A stretch of DNA of 64,000 nt from Siphonodentalium dalli (lineage: Eukaryota > Mollusca > Scaphopoda > Gadilida > Siphonodentaliidae): NCBI GenBank assembly GCA_032622095.1, contig CP136066.1, positions 203,072,978 through 203,136,977 on the forward strand, read 5' to 3'. The translations under genes and the position numbers were made by a program. This document shows positions 21,344 through 33,261 of the stretch, one piece after another; the stretch's first letter is position 1, and each line of letters begins with the position of its first letter. The notes beneath the pieces were generated by a model, which was not told the origin of the DNA, did no database searches, and saw nothing but the letters and a program-made list of their open reading frames with translations.

Positions 21344-21806
21344 TTCCGAATTAGTGTGTCTGTCATTTGCAGGATGAGGTCCCCAGAGGGTGAAATTAGT
21401 GAGGCTATCCCACACAGTGGGCTAGCATCACCAAATTCACCCTCTGGGGATCTCTTTCTGCTTAGGCCTCATCTGCTATGGGAGACATAGACTCAGACTG
21501 AAGTTTCCAAATGGTGAATATTGTGATGTACACCCATTTGGAACCTCGATTATGCAATGTGTTGTCTGCCAATTTGGGGATATAGAGAAACTAAGCTGAA
21601 ACAGAAATAGGATCTATTTGAAGAAGTTTATATAGAAATTTGATAATAAAGAAACTTTCCAGAGAAGATCAAGCCTAAGCAGAATGAGGTCCCCAGAGGG
21701 TGAATTTAGTGATGCTATGCCAGATAGCATTACTAAATTCACCCTCTGGGGACCTCACTCTGCAAATGACAGGCACTCTGGTTTAAACTCAGGCTTGAAT
21801 TGGGTT
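21344..21806. mobile_element. Hp-A paired-hairpin element, full length
   Basis: The left hairpin (about 21370-21465), the middle segment with CATTTGGAACCTCGATTATG and CCAATTTGGGGATATAGA, and the right hairpin (about 21680-21770) are all present. The outer ends carry GTGTGTCTGTCATTTGCAG and its complement. Confidence 0.85.
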
Positions 21807-22039
21807 GACCCAGACATTTTCAGAGTTAAGGTGGGTGTTCATTATCTCTACTCATAAATTGTGGACATCAGAATAGAAACAATGGATGCTGATTAATCAA
21901 TCTGTATATTGGCAGACGCTTTGATTATAAACCTAAAACATTATTTCACATTAGTTCGATTGATTTAAATCAGGTTCCCATTTATGACCACTTCTGTTGA
22001 TTACTGTTCAAAGGCTGTCATATTAACAAACACTGAGGT
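21807..22039. other. Spacer
   Basis: No gene or recognised repeat. It leads directly into the minisatellite. Confidence 0.4.
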
Positions 22040-22860
22040 CCAGGTATGTATTGATGGGTGTCTCATAAAGGAGGGAGGTCTAGGTACAGGTATGTAGTGA
22101 TGGGTGTCTCATAAATGAGGGAGGTACAGGTATGTATTGATGGGTGTCTCATAAATGAGGGAGGTCCAGCTATGTAGCGATGGGTGTCTCATAAAGGAGG
22201 GAGTTCCAGGTATGTATTGATGGGTGTCTCATAAAGGAGGGAGGTCTAGGTACAGGTATGTAGTGATGGGTCACTAATAAAGTAGGGAGGTACAGGTATG
22301 TATTGATGGGTGTCTCATAAATGAGGGAGGTCCAGCTATGTAGCGATGGGTGTCTCATAAAGGAGGGAGTTCCAGGTATGTATTGATGGGTGTCTCATAA
22401 AGGAGGGAGGTCTAGGTACAGGTATGTAGTGATGGGTGTCTCATAAAGGAGGGAGGTACAGGTATGTATTGATGGGTGTCTCATAAAGGAGGGAGGTCCA
22501 GGTATGTTAATAAGCGATGGGTGTCTCATAAAGGAGGGAGGTCCAGCTATGTAGCGATGGGTGTCTCATAAAGGAGGGAGGTACAGGTATGTATTGATGG
22601 GTGTCTCATAAAGGAGGGAGGTCTAGGTACATGTACATGTATGTGGCGATGGGTCACTAATAAAGTAGGGAGGTCCAGCTATGTAGTGATGGGTCACTAA
22701 TAAAGTAGGGAGGTCCAGGTATGTAGCGATGGGTGTCTCACAAAGGAGGGAGGTCTAGGTACATGTATGTAGTGATGGGTCACTAATAAAGTAGGGAGGT
22801 CCAGGTATGTAGCGATGGGTGTCTCATAAAGGGGGGGGGTCCAGCTATGTAGTGATGGCC
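22040..22860 (+). repeat. Minisatellite, about 19 units of 40-50 bp
   Basis: Units read GGTATGTATTGATGGGTGTC then TCATAAAGGAGGGAGGTCCA. Variant units with GGGTCACTAATAAAGTAGGG alternate in blocks, indicating unequal exchange among several unit types. It is non-coding. Confidence 0.95.
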
Positions 22861-23247
22861 ATACCTGCATAAAACCGTGAATGTCCCATTATGTGTTAAA
22901 AATGCTTTTCAAGTTGGAAAACTTGTCTTTTCAGCATTTATGCTTTACTTCAGGGGCGACTGAACAGGGGGCACATGCCCCCCCCCCCATACCCTCCTCC
23001 AAGGGACCAGCCTGGAGGGTGACTTGGGAGACATCTTGTCCATAAAATGTGCCACCTATCCCTATACATTGGCCAGGGAGAAATGAATTCTCTTATCATA
23101 CACACCAATATTCATATATCCCAACAGCATATTTAAAGTATATTCACTGATTATAATGGTGTTCTTACTCACTATAATGGGTTCTTGTGTTGCATACTAC
23201 TTATTGGATCATAGAAGGGTGATGTTGGGATGTAAACTCCAGCCATT
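22861..23247. repeat. 'CTCCCT' dispersed repeat, left part
   Basis: It contains GGGACCAGCCTGGAGGGTGA, CATATTTAAAGTATATTCAC and GGATCATAGAAGGGTGATGT. Related stretches lie at 33262, 36961, 37100, 39000 and 39630. It is the host of the next minisatellite. Confidence 0.6.
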
Positions 23248-23525
23248 GTTACTTCTCCCTGATAACAGTTCACTTCTCCCTAATAACAGTTCACTTCTCC
23301 CTAATAACAGTCCACTTCTCCCTGATAACAGTCCACTTCTCCCTAATAATAACAGTCCACTTCTCCCTAATAACAGTCCACTTCTCCCTGATAACAGTCC
23401 ACTTCTCCCCAATAACAGTCCACTTCTCCCCAATAACAGTCCACTTCTCCCTAATAATAACAGTCCACTTCTCCCTGATAACAGCCCACTTCTCCCTGAT
23501 AACAGTCCACTTCTCCCTAATGAAC
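23248..23525 (+). repeat. 21-bp minisatellite, about 13 units
   Basis: The unit is CTTCTCCCTAATAACAGTCC plus A. Variants have GATAAC or an extra AAT. Because 21 is a multiple of three, open frames run through all phases on both strands. They are not genes. Confidence 0.95.
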
Positions 23526-23709
23526 AAACAGGGAGAAGTGACTTAATTCTCTCAATTTGAATCCTCCAGGTTGGTCCCTGCCTCCTCTTAGGGGGTGGGG
23601 GGCACAAAGTGCCCTTTCATGCTTCATTGAAGGGCAAGAAAGACCTCATATATCAGCTAAAACAGCATTATTACCCAGACAGACAAATATACCCAGTCCA
23701 GCAGCTTAA

Positions 23710-24064
23710 ACCTTTACCCAACAGAATGGCCCTGTGCCAATGCATTCTCTTATATATGCGAGTCGACCATAGGTCGCCTCGCATATATAAGAGAATGCAT
23801 TGGCTTAACACATTAAAAATTATAAAATTGTTAAAGAATTTTTTAGGCCAATGCATTCTCTAATATATGCGAGGCGACCTATGGTCGACTCGCATATATA
23901 AGAGAATGCATTGGCACAGGGCATAACTGTAACTATCACAATGTGGTCAAGGAGCCGGTTCCAATGATATCCATATTTGTATGGTTCTATTGAGACAGAC
24001 CGAAGATATTTTAGGCTGTTGAAGCTTTATTTGGCCGGTTTTGGCCGGTTTGTTGGGTAAAGGG
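23710..24064. mobile_element. Hp-B element with internal deletion between hairpins
   Basis: TTAA on both sides. Two GCATTCTCTTATATATGCGA-type hairpins are separated by a shortened A/T spacer, and the right end is CCGGTTTGTTGGGTAAAGGG. Confidence 0.85.
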
Positions 24065-24210
24065 TTAAAATGAATGTGGTTTGATAACCAAAAGTTTGCC
24101 ATTTTGCCATTTATGCCAATACATCTGACTGAAAAAAATGACTGATTAAGTGCTCTTTCTGGATGTTGCTTTTGGATGATTATGACTCCCCTGCCTCTGT
24201 CTAAAAGGTA

Positions 24211-24399
24211 CAGTAATGCCCTAAATAATTGAGTCCTTAACCACAGCAGAATTATGGGTAATTTTTCATGATTTAGTCGGAAATATGGCTTGTTGCCATT
24301 CATCGGAAAGCTCTCAACAAGCCATATTTCCGACTAAATCCTGAAAAGTTACCCATAATTCTGCTGTGGTTAAGGAATCGATTATTTAGGGCATTACTG
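24211..24399. mobile_element. Hp-C MITE
   Basis: TA on both sides. Ends are CAGTAATGCCCTAAATAATT and complement. The loop is shortened to CTCTCAACAAGCC. Confidence 0.9.
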
Positions 24400-24708
24400 T
24401 ATGCTCTTTGCTGAAATTTCTGCCCATCTCCATTGGGGATATCGTTGTATTTTTGTCATTAAAAATAATAAATCTTTAATGTATATCACGATGGTGAAGT
24501 TGTTTAAAAGCTAAAATATTTATAACATCAACCTGTTATTCCTTCATGTGGCAGCTAAATCCAATTTAATAGATCCCTTGTTAGATCAAGTGAAAATACA
24601 CCTCAGTCATGTACGTTCTACACAAATCAATTGAGTAGTCCACTTAAAATCTTGTTTAGGGCAATCATCCAGCAATGTTCTAAATTGTCGCCAGTTCTCC
24701 TGTTTATA
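24400..24708. other. Spacer, nothing recognised
   Basis: AT-rich sequence without repeat match or coding potential. Confidence 0.4.
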
Positions 24709-25014
24709 TTAACCCTTTACCCAACAAACCGGCCAAAAACGCCCAAATAAAGCTTCAACAGCCTAAAATATCTTGGGTCTGTCTCAATAAAACCATACAA
24801 ATATGGATATCATTGGAACCGGCTCATTGACCACATTGTGATGGTTATAGTTATGCCCTGTGCCAATGCATTCTCTTATATATGCGAGTCGACCATAGGT
24901 CGCCTCGCATATATAAGAGAATGCATTGGCCTAACACTTTTTATCATTTTTTATGTGTACCCATACCATAGTATGGTACACATAGTGTCAACGTCCGGAT
25001 TGACCACTCGTCGT

Positions 25015-25075
25015 TCGTCCGTCCGTCCGTCCGTCCGTCCGTCCGTCCGTCTGTCCGTCCGTCTGTCCGTCCGTA
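25015..25075 (+). repeat. (GTCC)n microsatellite
   Basis: About 15 GTCC units with two GTCT interruptions form the head of a dispersed repeat as at 16365 and 19805. Confidence 0.9.
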
Positions 25076-25461
25076 GACACTTCACGTGTAATGCGATAAC
25101 TCAAACATTTTCTATCCAATCAGAACCAAATTTTGTATATGGGTTTCTCAGCCCAAAATACAGATCGAGTTCGAATTTGGGTTTGATCCGAGTTTTTGTT
25201 ACAGAGTTATGGCCCTTTTTTTACTTAGAATTCCTGGATTCTGCCATAACTCAAACATTTTTTATCTGATTGGAACCAAATTTGGTATGTGAGTTTCACA
25301 GCCCAAAATACAGATTGAGTTCGAATTTGGGTATGATCCAATTTATTTTAAAGGAGTTATGACCCTTTTTTGAAAAAAATGAAGAAATTTTTTTTTTTTT
25401 TTAGATTGAACTCCTTGCTCAATTTGACCAAAAAAAAATATTAACTTTTTTTTTTAACTTT

Positions 25462-25465
<4 letters not shown>

Positions 25466-25496
<31 letters not shown>
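25466..25496 (+). repeat. (TAA)n microsatellite
   Basis: About ten TAA units follow A- and T-runs. Confidence 0.9.
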
Positions 25497-25501
<5 letters not shown>

Positions 25502-27734
25502 TATTCGGCCGCCATTCGTTATTTTTATAACGATTATAAAAAATTCCGAAGTTAGCCGAAGATTTTGTTGTAGACGAAGTCACGTGATCATCGGCCCGAT
25601 CACATGATTGTCGCATGTAAACAGAAGCATAGCACGTGATCGATCACGTGGTAACCCATCGACAACGCATAGATACGCTACGGCAGTATTTTAAGTTTGC
25701 ATGTAGTCGATCGCGGCCTTTGAAGACTGTCGCGTTATCACACTACGAATGCAAAACTTTGCCGAAAACATCGCCGTTCTCGTAATTAAATGTCTTTTTC
25801 GTGTTATTACTATTATATGTATCGCGATGTGTTGTTACTATAAAGCCATGCCCGTATATTATAATGTTTTGCGCGCATTTATCTATATAAACACGTGCTC
25901 GTGTTTATATATTTTGTTTCGTTACCGGAATAGTCGAAGTTATATTATATATTATATATTCATATAAAGATTTCATATATATGCGAAGACTTGCACAGTT
26001 ATTAGGCAATTATCATCTCGTAAACATTCCAATTTCCAGATGACCTTTGTCTTGTGTCAATAAAGAGCATTTCGTTTTAATTTATCGTAACGCGGTAAAA
26101 CAAACAAAATCGGTTTATTGCTGTCTGATTTAATCAATTATAATCAAGTCATTCATTACCAATATGATATGATAAGTTCATTTTTCTTGGTTATGAATCG
26201 TGTATATATTAGGGCAATATGGTGTTTATATATATTTCGGAATATTGCTTCCCCTACCCCCAAACTATCTTGCCGACTCTCACTGATGAAATCACTGCGT
26301 ATATGCGTGGTTATTGGCCTATAAAATTAACACTCTAGCGATTCGGTCTATTGAATATGCAGGTAATAACTCGACCTCTATGTGTCAATTACGCATAACA
26401 ATAGGATTATAAAATATATAAACGTTCGCCGTGGTTCGTTTAAACATCAAATAATATATAACACTTTTTGAAGGAGGGATAATAATCCGGTTTAATATGT
26501 AAGCACATATAGAAGTGTTCTTTATTCGCAATATATCATAATAATGAACGCTCTTTATTGCGTCAAGGTAAAGGGACTGGACTTAGAACAGTTGTCATCG
26601 TGATTTTTTAACTGATTACACCAATACAGGTCAATACATGTACACGAACTTCCGATATGCATGCTTTATATATCCTTCAAAGTCATAGCAATTTCCGCTT
26701 TATTAAACTCTTTTTATTCGTACCATATTAGGAAAACTCTTAACACGGAACGCTCTTTATTGAGCCATGGTGAAGGAAATGGGGAATCGACTTAGAATAG
26801 TTGTTATCGTGAATTATTCAACATAGTCTCCACTTTAACTGCAATTGTATGTATTCGTAACCATGACTGACGCTCTTTATTATATGTAATCGGTTTCTGA
26901 TTTTGCTCAACGGGTTTCCCACAGATATCCCGCCAAATGGCACGTAAACGAACATCGTTTGGAAATGAATACAGCATTATACCTAACTGAGAGTCACTAT
27001 CTAGACCGGCCACAGCCGAAAACACTGCATTTATATGGCATTGTTACTAATGAATGGTTGTAAATACGGGACACTCAGGGCATATATACGGAAAATTAAA
27101 AAAACATCGTGAACACACGCCCGAATAGAGTTCACATGCCTGCTCGTGTTTTTATAAGCTTTATTTTTGACACGAAAGTGTTACCTACTCCGCTCAATCG
27201 GCCTTCTATAGTTTATTTTGTCAAAACAATAACTTTCCAAACAGCGTTTAAGACAAATCACAAGTGAATATAACTCACCGCGCGATGACAATTAACCATG
27301 TGTACACAATGCTATTGATATGCCCCGCAGTAATTCCATCACGCTCGCGCGCTGATGTCTATTCCGGATTTTCCATCCTCATATATGTAGACTCAATTAA
27401 CTCAGACTCCGATTCCGTGTTTTTAATTAGTTTACCTCGCTTGACGTCATGCGAGGTTTTGCGACGGAGATGGCCGACAACCGGTGGCGGTATTATTTAT
27501 TTATTTCTCGGCTTATTTATTACGCGATTTTTATGGGACTTGGATTATTGTGATCACAATAGGGGTGGCTTTCCGATAGAGTTTTGTTGTTTCATGAGCA
27601 TTGTAATCCTTTAACAATTTTATAATTTTTAATGTGTTAAGCCAATGCAATCTCTATATATGCGAGGCGACCTATGGTCGACTCGCATATATAAGAGAAT
27701 GCATTGGCACAGGGCCCTTCTGTTGGGTAAAGGG

Positions 27735-28100
27735 TTAAAGTGATGTGAAGCACTCTGGTAGGGTGATCAAATAGATCTTGCTCAAAGTAGTTATTGTCAG
27801 ATATATTATACCCAAACTGACAACACACACAGTCATTCTTATATATTAATTAAATGCAGTGACTCTCGATGGCGAAATCGTTTTTGTTAATTTATTGGCA
27901 AGCCGCAATAGTTGCATCCTGAATCGAGACGTAAATATTTACAATTGAGCGCAGTTCAGACGATGATTTCTGTAGAGTGGTATGGTCGATTTGCTTCAGA
28001 TTTTTGGCGATGTTTAGTAGAATGCTGCATTCCTCCAGAGGCCATAATGCCTGAGTACTAACTTAGTAGTTTCACGCACCCAAACAAACTGTCTTTAATA
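27735..28100. repeat. Dispersed repeat, copy 2
   Basis: It matches 7575-7960. It begins exactly at the TTAA bordering the split Hp-B element, while copy 1 has an uninterrupted TTTAAAGTGATG there. The Hp-B therefore probably inserted at this TTAA. Confidence 0.75.
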
Positions 28101-28158
28101 CATAATACATGAATATTCATGGGAATCATAGCTTCAGGATTTTCACCCATTTATCATA

Positions 28159-28283
28159 CTGTAATGCCCTAAATAATGTACTCCTTAACTACATACTCCT
28201 TATGGCCATATTTCCGACTAAATCCTGAAAAATGACCCATAATTCTGTTGTGGTTAAGAAGTCGATTATTTAGGGCATTACAG
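28159..28283. mobile_element. Hp-C MITE, left arm mostly deleted
   Basis: Ends CTGTAATGCCCTAAATAAT and GGGCATTACAG before TA. The right arm is complete; about 70 bases of the left arm are missing. Confidence 0.85.
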
Positions 28284-28573
28284 TAGATATACTGAATTGA
28301 CAGGTGCACGCTCCTGTCCTAGTCTTCTTTACCTCCGTTAGAATCCCGTCCAGACTGGCCCAGACTCGTCAATAATAGCAGACTCCATGTATCACTTAAT
28401 CTTATTTTATTGCGTCTCTGTATATCCACCGCCACTAACAAGGGCAAATCACTCATCATTCAGTCCCGTATTCCATACTTTGTAAACATTTTCTTTTGCT
28501 GCATAATATGATTGATGCACTGTATCGCCTGAGCTTCTCATATTACATAATATTACTATTTTTAAACTTGAAT
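28284..28573. other. Spacer
   Basis: No gene. The last ~40 bases (CATATTACATAATATTACTA) recur just right of the Hp-A copy at about 29034-29070. Confidence 0.45.
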
Positions 28574-29021
28574 CCAAGGCCGGAAATAGTGTGTCTGTCA
28601 TTTGCAGAATGAGGTCCCCCAGAGTATGAATTTAGTGACGTTATCCCGTATGGTGGGCTAGCATCGCCAATTTCACCATCTGGGGGCTTCATTCTGCTTA
28701 GGCTTCAACTGCAATCGGATACCTTGGATCAGATTGAAGTTCCCCAGTTGAAGTTGGTGATGTTCACCCATTAGTCACCTTGATTGTGCATTTTATCTTC
28801 TGCGACTTTAAAGTGATATAGAAACTGAAGAGAAGGGAAAAATTAACTGAAAACAATGTTAAATTCAGACCATAGATACTTCCCAGAAGATGAGGCCTAA
28901 GCAGAATGAGGTCCCCAGAGGGTGAATTTGGTCATGCTTGCCTACTGTACGGGATAGCATCATTAATTCACCCTCTGGGGACCTTATTTTGCAAAAGACA
29001 GACACACTATTTGCAGGCTTG
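28574..29021. mobile_element. Hp-A paired-hairpin element, full length
   Basis: Both hairpins and the middle segment are present. The outer end CTATTTGCAGGCTTG matches the left AAGGCCGGAAATAG. It is bordered by a ~40 bp imperfect direct repeat of AT-rich flank. Confidence 0.85.
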
Positions 29022-29374
29022 AAGCTATCTCAGATTACATAATAATACTATTTTTAACTTGATTCATGCCAAGTGAAATATTGTGTTGTCTATAAGATAA
29101 TCAGCAGCCTTTCAAAAGAAATCAGTTGTTTTGTACCTGCAATATGGTCTATTAGAATATGTTTTTCTTCTACGAAAATGTTGTTCTTCTCGGTATAATG
29201 AAATAACCCCAGGCAGATCATTTTCAACGATATTGGTGACGTTTGTTTACAGAAAACCGTTTATGGATGATTATATTTTGTTACCATTTTAATCATGTTA
29301 TACTTTTAGCATCAAAGAGATGGTTTCGTGCACTCTCTATATTCTCTTGTATGTTCACCTTCCAATTTTTTTTA
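29022..29374. other. Spacer
   Basis: Nothing recognised beyond the flank repeat of the Hp-A copy. Confidence 0.4.
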
Positions 29375-29378
29375 TTAA

Positions 29379-29771
29379 CCCTTTACCCAACAGAACGGCC
29401 CTGTGCCAATGCATTCTCTTATATATGCGAGTCGACCATAGGTCGCCTCGCATATAGAAGAGAATGCATTGGCTTAACACATTAAAAATTATAAAATTAG
29501 TTAAAGAATGTAAGAAAAAATGGTAAAAAGTGTTAAAAAAAGATTTTTTTTAGGCCAATGCATTCTCTTATATATGCGAGGCGACCTATGGTCGACTCGC
29601 ATATATAAGAGAATGTATTGGCACAGGGCATAACTGTAACTATCACAATGTGGTCAAGGAGCCGGTTCCAATGATATCCATATTTGTATGGTTCTATTGA
29701 GACAGACCGAAGATATTTTAGGCTGTTGAAGCTTTATTTGGCCGGTTTTGGCCGTTTTGTTGGGTAAAGGG
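29379..29771. mobile_element. Hp-B element, complete
   Basis: TTAA on both sides. It is nearly identical to 17439-17830 in order and orientation, including the GCCGGTTTTGGCC right end. The high similarity suggests recent activity. Confidence 0.9.
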
Positions 29772-29870
29772 TTAACCCCTTTGTTTACTAAATAAAATAC
29801 TCATTGACGAGTAGTTCCCATCTGATATGTTCAGATAATAAGTTCAACAAATGACCTTAGGTTGAACTTA

Positions 29871-30083
29871 CAGTAATGCCCTAAGTAATCGACTCCTTAA
29901 CCACAGCAGAATTATGGGTAACTTTTCAGAATTTAGTCGGAAATATGGCTTGTTGCCATTCATCGGAAAGCTCTCAGTGAAAGCTTTCCGATGAATGGCA
30001 ACAAGCCATATTTCCGACTAAATCCTGAAAAATTACCCATAATTCTGCTGTGGTTAAGGAGTTGATTATTTAGGGCGTTACTG
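29871..30083. mobile_element. Hp-C MITE, complete (213 bp)
   Basis: TA on both sides. A near-perfect palindrome from CAGTAATGCCCTAAGTAATC to GGGCGTTACTG, with apex CTCTCAGTGAAAGC. Confidence 0.92.
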
Positions 30084-30968
30084 TATGCCTCCAACTGCAT
30101 AAATGCGTGCAACATTACACATGAGTCCATTTGCAAGCAGAGTCCATTTGCAAGCACATAGTTTCATAAACTGCACCACAAACGACTAGGGATGTAACAC
30201 ATTTGATCAAACGGAAAGCCAGAGTCGAATCATATGGACAGTACTTGTACATTTTGTAAATAAGCCACTTCACAATTGACATGTATTGGTACATATGTTG
30301 AACTACAGTGTCATTGTCCCTATGTTTACTACAAGGGCCAAATAATTTGCGAAATGACTTGTGTTTTTTGCCAAATTGTTTTAGAAATTGTCAAATGCTA
30401 TCACTGATATAATCAGTTTCTGCAACACGGGAGTCTTATATTTCAACAATCGCTGTTTGAACGACTTTTGATATCGATAATAAAGCAGTTAGTTAATAAT
30501 TAATTATACTGGCATCTCTATTGTGATTTATTATACAATAGCTGAACAATACAATTTTAGAAGTGTTGCTTCATCAGAATTAAGGGAACATCAATAAACT
30601 TAAAAGGATTAGCTATGTAAACACCACCACAATAATTACTAGTTATCCCTCCACATGTCGATAGTAATCCTATCATATTAACTGCATCTTGATAGGGGTG
30701 TAACTTTTCCTAACCCTTATAAAACACCACAATAATACAATTATATAGTAAGAGTTTCCTTAAATGAATGTTATTCATTGACCAATATTTTTCATTTCAA
30801 CTTTCTTGAGGAATTAACAACTGACGACGAATATTTTGCCAAATGAAAATATTTTTTGCAAAATGTGAATTATTTTTGTCATTGGCAAATTTTGCAAGAG
30901 GCAGCACGAACACTTGTTTACTACTACACCTTAGATGTCCCCATCAGGCACGACTATACTTGAGTGTA
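30084..30968. other. Unannotated AT-rich sequence
   Basis: No gene or known repeat. TTTGCAAGCA is duplicated near 30125-30155. Confidence 0.45.
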
Positions 30969-31177
30969 CAGTAATTCCCTAAATAATCGACTCCTTAACC
31001 ACAGCAGAATTATTGGTAACTTTTAAGAATTTAGTCGGAAATATGGCTTGTTGCCATTCATCGGAAAGCTCTCAGTGAGAGCTTTCCGATGAATGGCAAC
31101 AAGCCATACTTCCGACTAAATCCTGAAAAGTTACCATAATTCTGCTGTTAAGGAGTCGATTATTTAGGGCTTTACAG
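30969..31177. mobile_element. Hp-C MITE, complete
   Basis: TA on both sides. CAGTAATTCCCTAAATAATC to GGGCTTTACAG with apex CTCTCAGTGAGAGC. Small deletions are present in the right arm. Confidence 0.9.
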
Positions 31178-31840
31178 TACCAGTGAGGACATACATGAAT
31201 ATCGTCTGTCTCTTGTGGCTTCTATGATGTCTTCGATTGTCACTGACCTTTGAATATATTTGCGACATTCTTAACCTGAAGATTAATTCTGCCGTGTGGC
31301 AGTAATACAGATTCGGAGTCTGATGACTTGTTGTACAATGAGATTATTTCCAAATGTCAAAAAGGCTTCCTAAACCAATATGATCATTTATGATGTCTGT
31401 TCATTTAGAACTACAGTTTTAGAATGTTATTACTGATATTTACCCAAAATGTCATGACGACCTTGGATATTTTTGTCAAGCTCTTAATATAGTTCTTATA
31501 TTTACATACTAAGTGTGATCATCACTAAATCCAGCATTCCGATTGGTCGACGCCCACAGGGTAGTTGCAATTATTTCTCGGTGAATGCGCAATGGCTCAT
31601 AACACCATCGATACGCCATTGGGTTTGGAAAGACGAACGCGTAATGTTTTGGGCGCATTTGGACTCGCGCAGCTAGGATTGACTTAATACATCATCGGGT
31701 TTCAATATGAAGAGAAATTGTTCCTATTAACTTTTGCCAAGGGTGCTATTGGGTATTTTGGGCTGGTTTTGTCACGATACACTTTTCGATTTAAATACAT
31801 TTACAAAAGTGGCTTTTTCGCTAAATGTATATAAATATAA
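31178..31840. other. Unannotated sequence
   Basis: No coding signal. The final part (TCACGATACACTTTTCGATT, ATTTACAAAAGTGGC) may belong to the palindrome element that follows. Confidence 0.4.
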
Positions 31841-31993
31841 TGATTAACTGTCATGTTGACTATTTTTATGGAGATGTAACCGTGAGGTAAGTTGTGATAA
31901 CTTGTATGTAAAACCCTTCGGGTTTTAAACAAGTTATGTCCACTTACCTCACGGTTACATCACCATAAAAACAGTCCACATGACAGTTAATCA
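31841..31993. repeat. Long palindrome (~153 bp), apex CCCTTCGGG
   Basis: TGATTAACTGTCATGTTGAC pairs with the complement at the right. Arms run through GATGTAACCGTGAGGTAAGT to the apex ACCCTTCGGGTT. AT-rich flanks also pair for some bases (TATATAA). It is probably a MITE, with no sequence match to the other families. Confidence 0.8.
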
Positions 31994-32044
31994 TTATATA
32001 TAGGACATCATGAGGGACCAGCCTAAAGGGCGACTTGGGAGACA

Positions 32045-33260
32045 TGTTCTCCAAGCCTGATTTTAGTGAGCCTGTCATTTACAGAATGAGGTTCCCAGAG
32101 GGTGAATTTAGTGATGCTATCCCACATAGAGGGCTAGCATCACCAAATTCACCCTCTGGGGTAGGGCTGGGCGATATTTCGATATATTGACTATAGTCGG
32201 TTTGGAAAAGAAAAACCGTTTTGAAACCGTGTGTAAAATAACATTCAATATATCGCAACCGCAATTTTATCACCTCAAAAGACGGTTTAAAATTACAATC
32301 CAATACTGAGTTGAATACTTTAGAGGACCGCTGATTGAAAGCAGCCTTTATCGGTCGCTCACAATTTAAGTGTCCATTGTCTTTTATTGTAATCAATGAC
32401 GCAATGGTTGTATTTTGGGCTGAAGTGGAGCGATGGAGTATCTTCTTCCGAATCCAACCTGGTAGCGGTGTAACGTCACGAGCGATACTTCGTCCAAACT
32501 TTCCGACTCACGACTCGGCGGTATTTGTCGTTCAATTATATCTTAAAACTTGACTCAGGGAACGAACATGTCTCAATCCTTCTAGAGTTGACGTGTTGGT
32601 GTTCCTTGCCAAGAATTTGGACACATAAACTCACGAACTGCAATACTGTTCAATGATTAATTATGATTATCTTTCCCGTGTTCAAAAGATAATTAAAAAT
32701 GTTCTGTAATTCATTGTGTATGATAAACTGCACACAGCGCAGAATGAACCATCTTGGCCCAATTCTACTAGGTCCTCTGTCAACCTATGAGTACGTGCTT
32801 AGCTATGACGTAACGGGAATGTGCATCGCATGCTGATATGTAAACAATGGAGTAATCAGGATAACTTGCGCCTGTAATGCACTCAATGTTGTTTCGTATT
32901 CCAGAATGCAGGAACTTTATAGAATGGGCACATGCTATTGTGAGAATAGGGTATAATTTACTGCCTGGCAATAGTGTGTACAACTTTACATCCCTTATAA
33001 CGAAAACCCGGAGTGTTATATCTCTCATTTAAAATTTGATTTTACGTGGTAATTTTCAATATTAAAATAATATTCAATAAAACCGTATATCACGGTGTTA
33101 TTTTGGAAAAATCTCGGTTTTTAAAAACGTCAATACCACCCAACCTCATTCTCCTTAGACCTCATCTGCTATGGGAGATATAGACTCAGATTGAAGTTTC
33201 CAAATGGTGAATATTGTGATGTACACCAATTGGGAACATCGATTATACAATGTGTCGTAT
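32045..33260. mobile_element. Hp-A element split by an AT-rich insertion
   Basis: The left hairpin (32082-32160) stops in the right arm at CCCTCTGGGG. Hp-A sequence resumes at about 33144 (CCTCATTCTCCTTAGACCTC) with the middle segment to about 33260. Confidence 0.8.
32161..33143. mobile_element. ~0.98-kb insertion with GGGCTGGGCGATA-type end
   Basis: The left end TAGGGCTGGGCGATATTTCG and right end ..GTCAATACCACCCAA are imperfect inverted repeats. Inner arms with AAACCGT and CGGTTTT words also pair. TGGGCGATAT ends are common in hAT-type MITEs (family knowledge), but no clean 8-bp duplication is present here. Confidence 0.6.
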
Positions 33261-33261
33261 A

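Larger units (their letters stand above)
24953..27608. other. Unclassified 2.66-kb insertion in Hp-B
   Basis: The edges are set by comparison with intact Hp-B spacers. It opens with a TGTACCATACTA-type palindrome and a (GTCC)n head, then two diverged ~130 bp units (GCCATAACTCAAACATTTTT). A G+C-richer stretch with many CACGTG and CGAT words follows (about 25560-25740). A ~70 bp direct repeat GAACGCTCTTTATTG.. lies at 26543 and 26748, with further CTCTTTATT words nearby. No terminal inverted repeats or target duplication were seen. Open frames of 60-116 codons show no domain. Confidence 0.6.
24713..27734. mobile_element. Hp-B element split by a 2.66-kb insertion
   Basis: The left part (24713-24952) has CCCTTTACCCAACAAACCGG and one hairpin. 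The right part (27609-27734) has the TTTAACAATTTTATAATTTT spacer, the second hairpin and the TTGGGTAAAGGG end. TTAA lies at both outer edges. Confidence 0.85.

Noticed and set aside
23156-23607. Open frames of 78-134 codons on both strands
   Set aside because: Produced by the 21-bp minisatellite (7 codons); the frames exist in several phases at once.
27264-27614. 116-codon + strand frame
   Set aside because: Runs to the end of an unclassified insertion, has low-complexity hydrophobic runs and no recognisable family.
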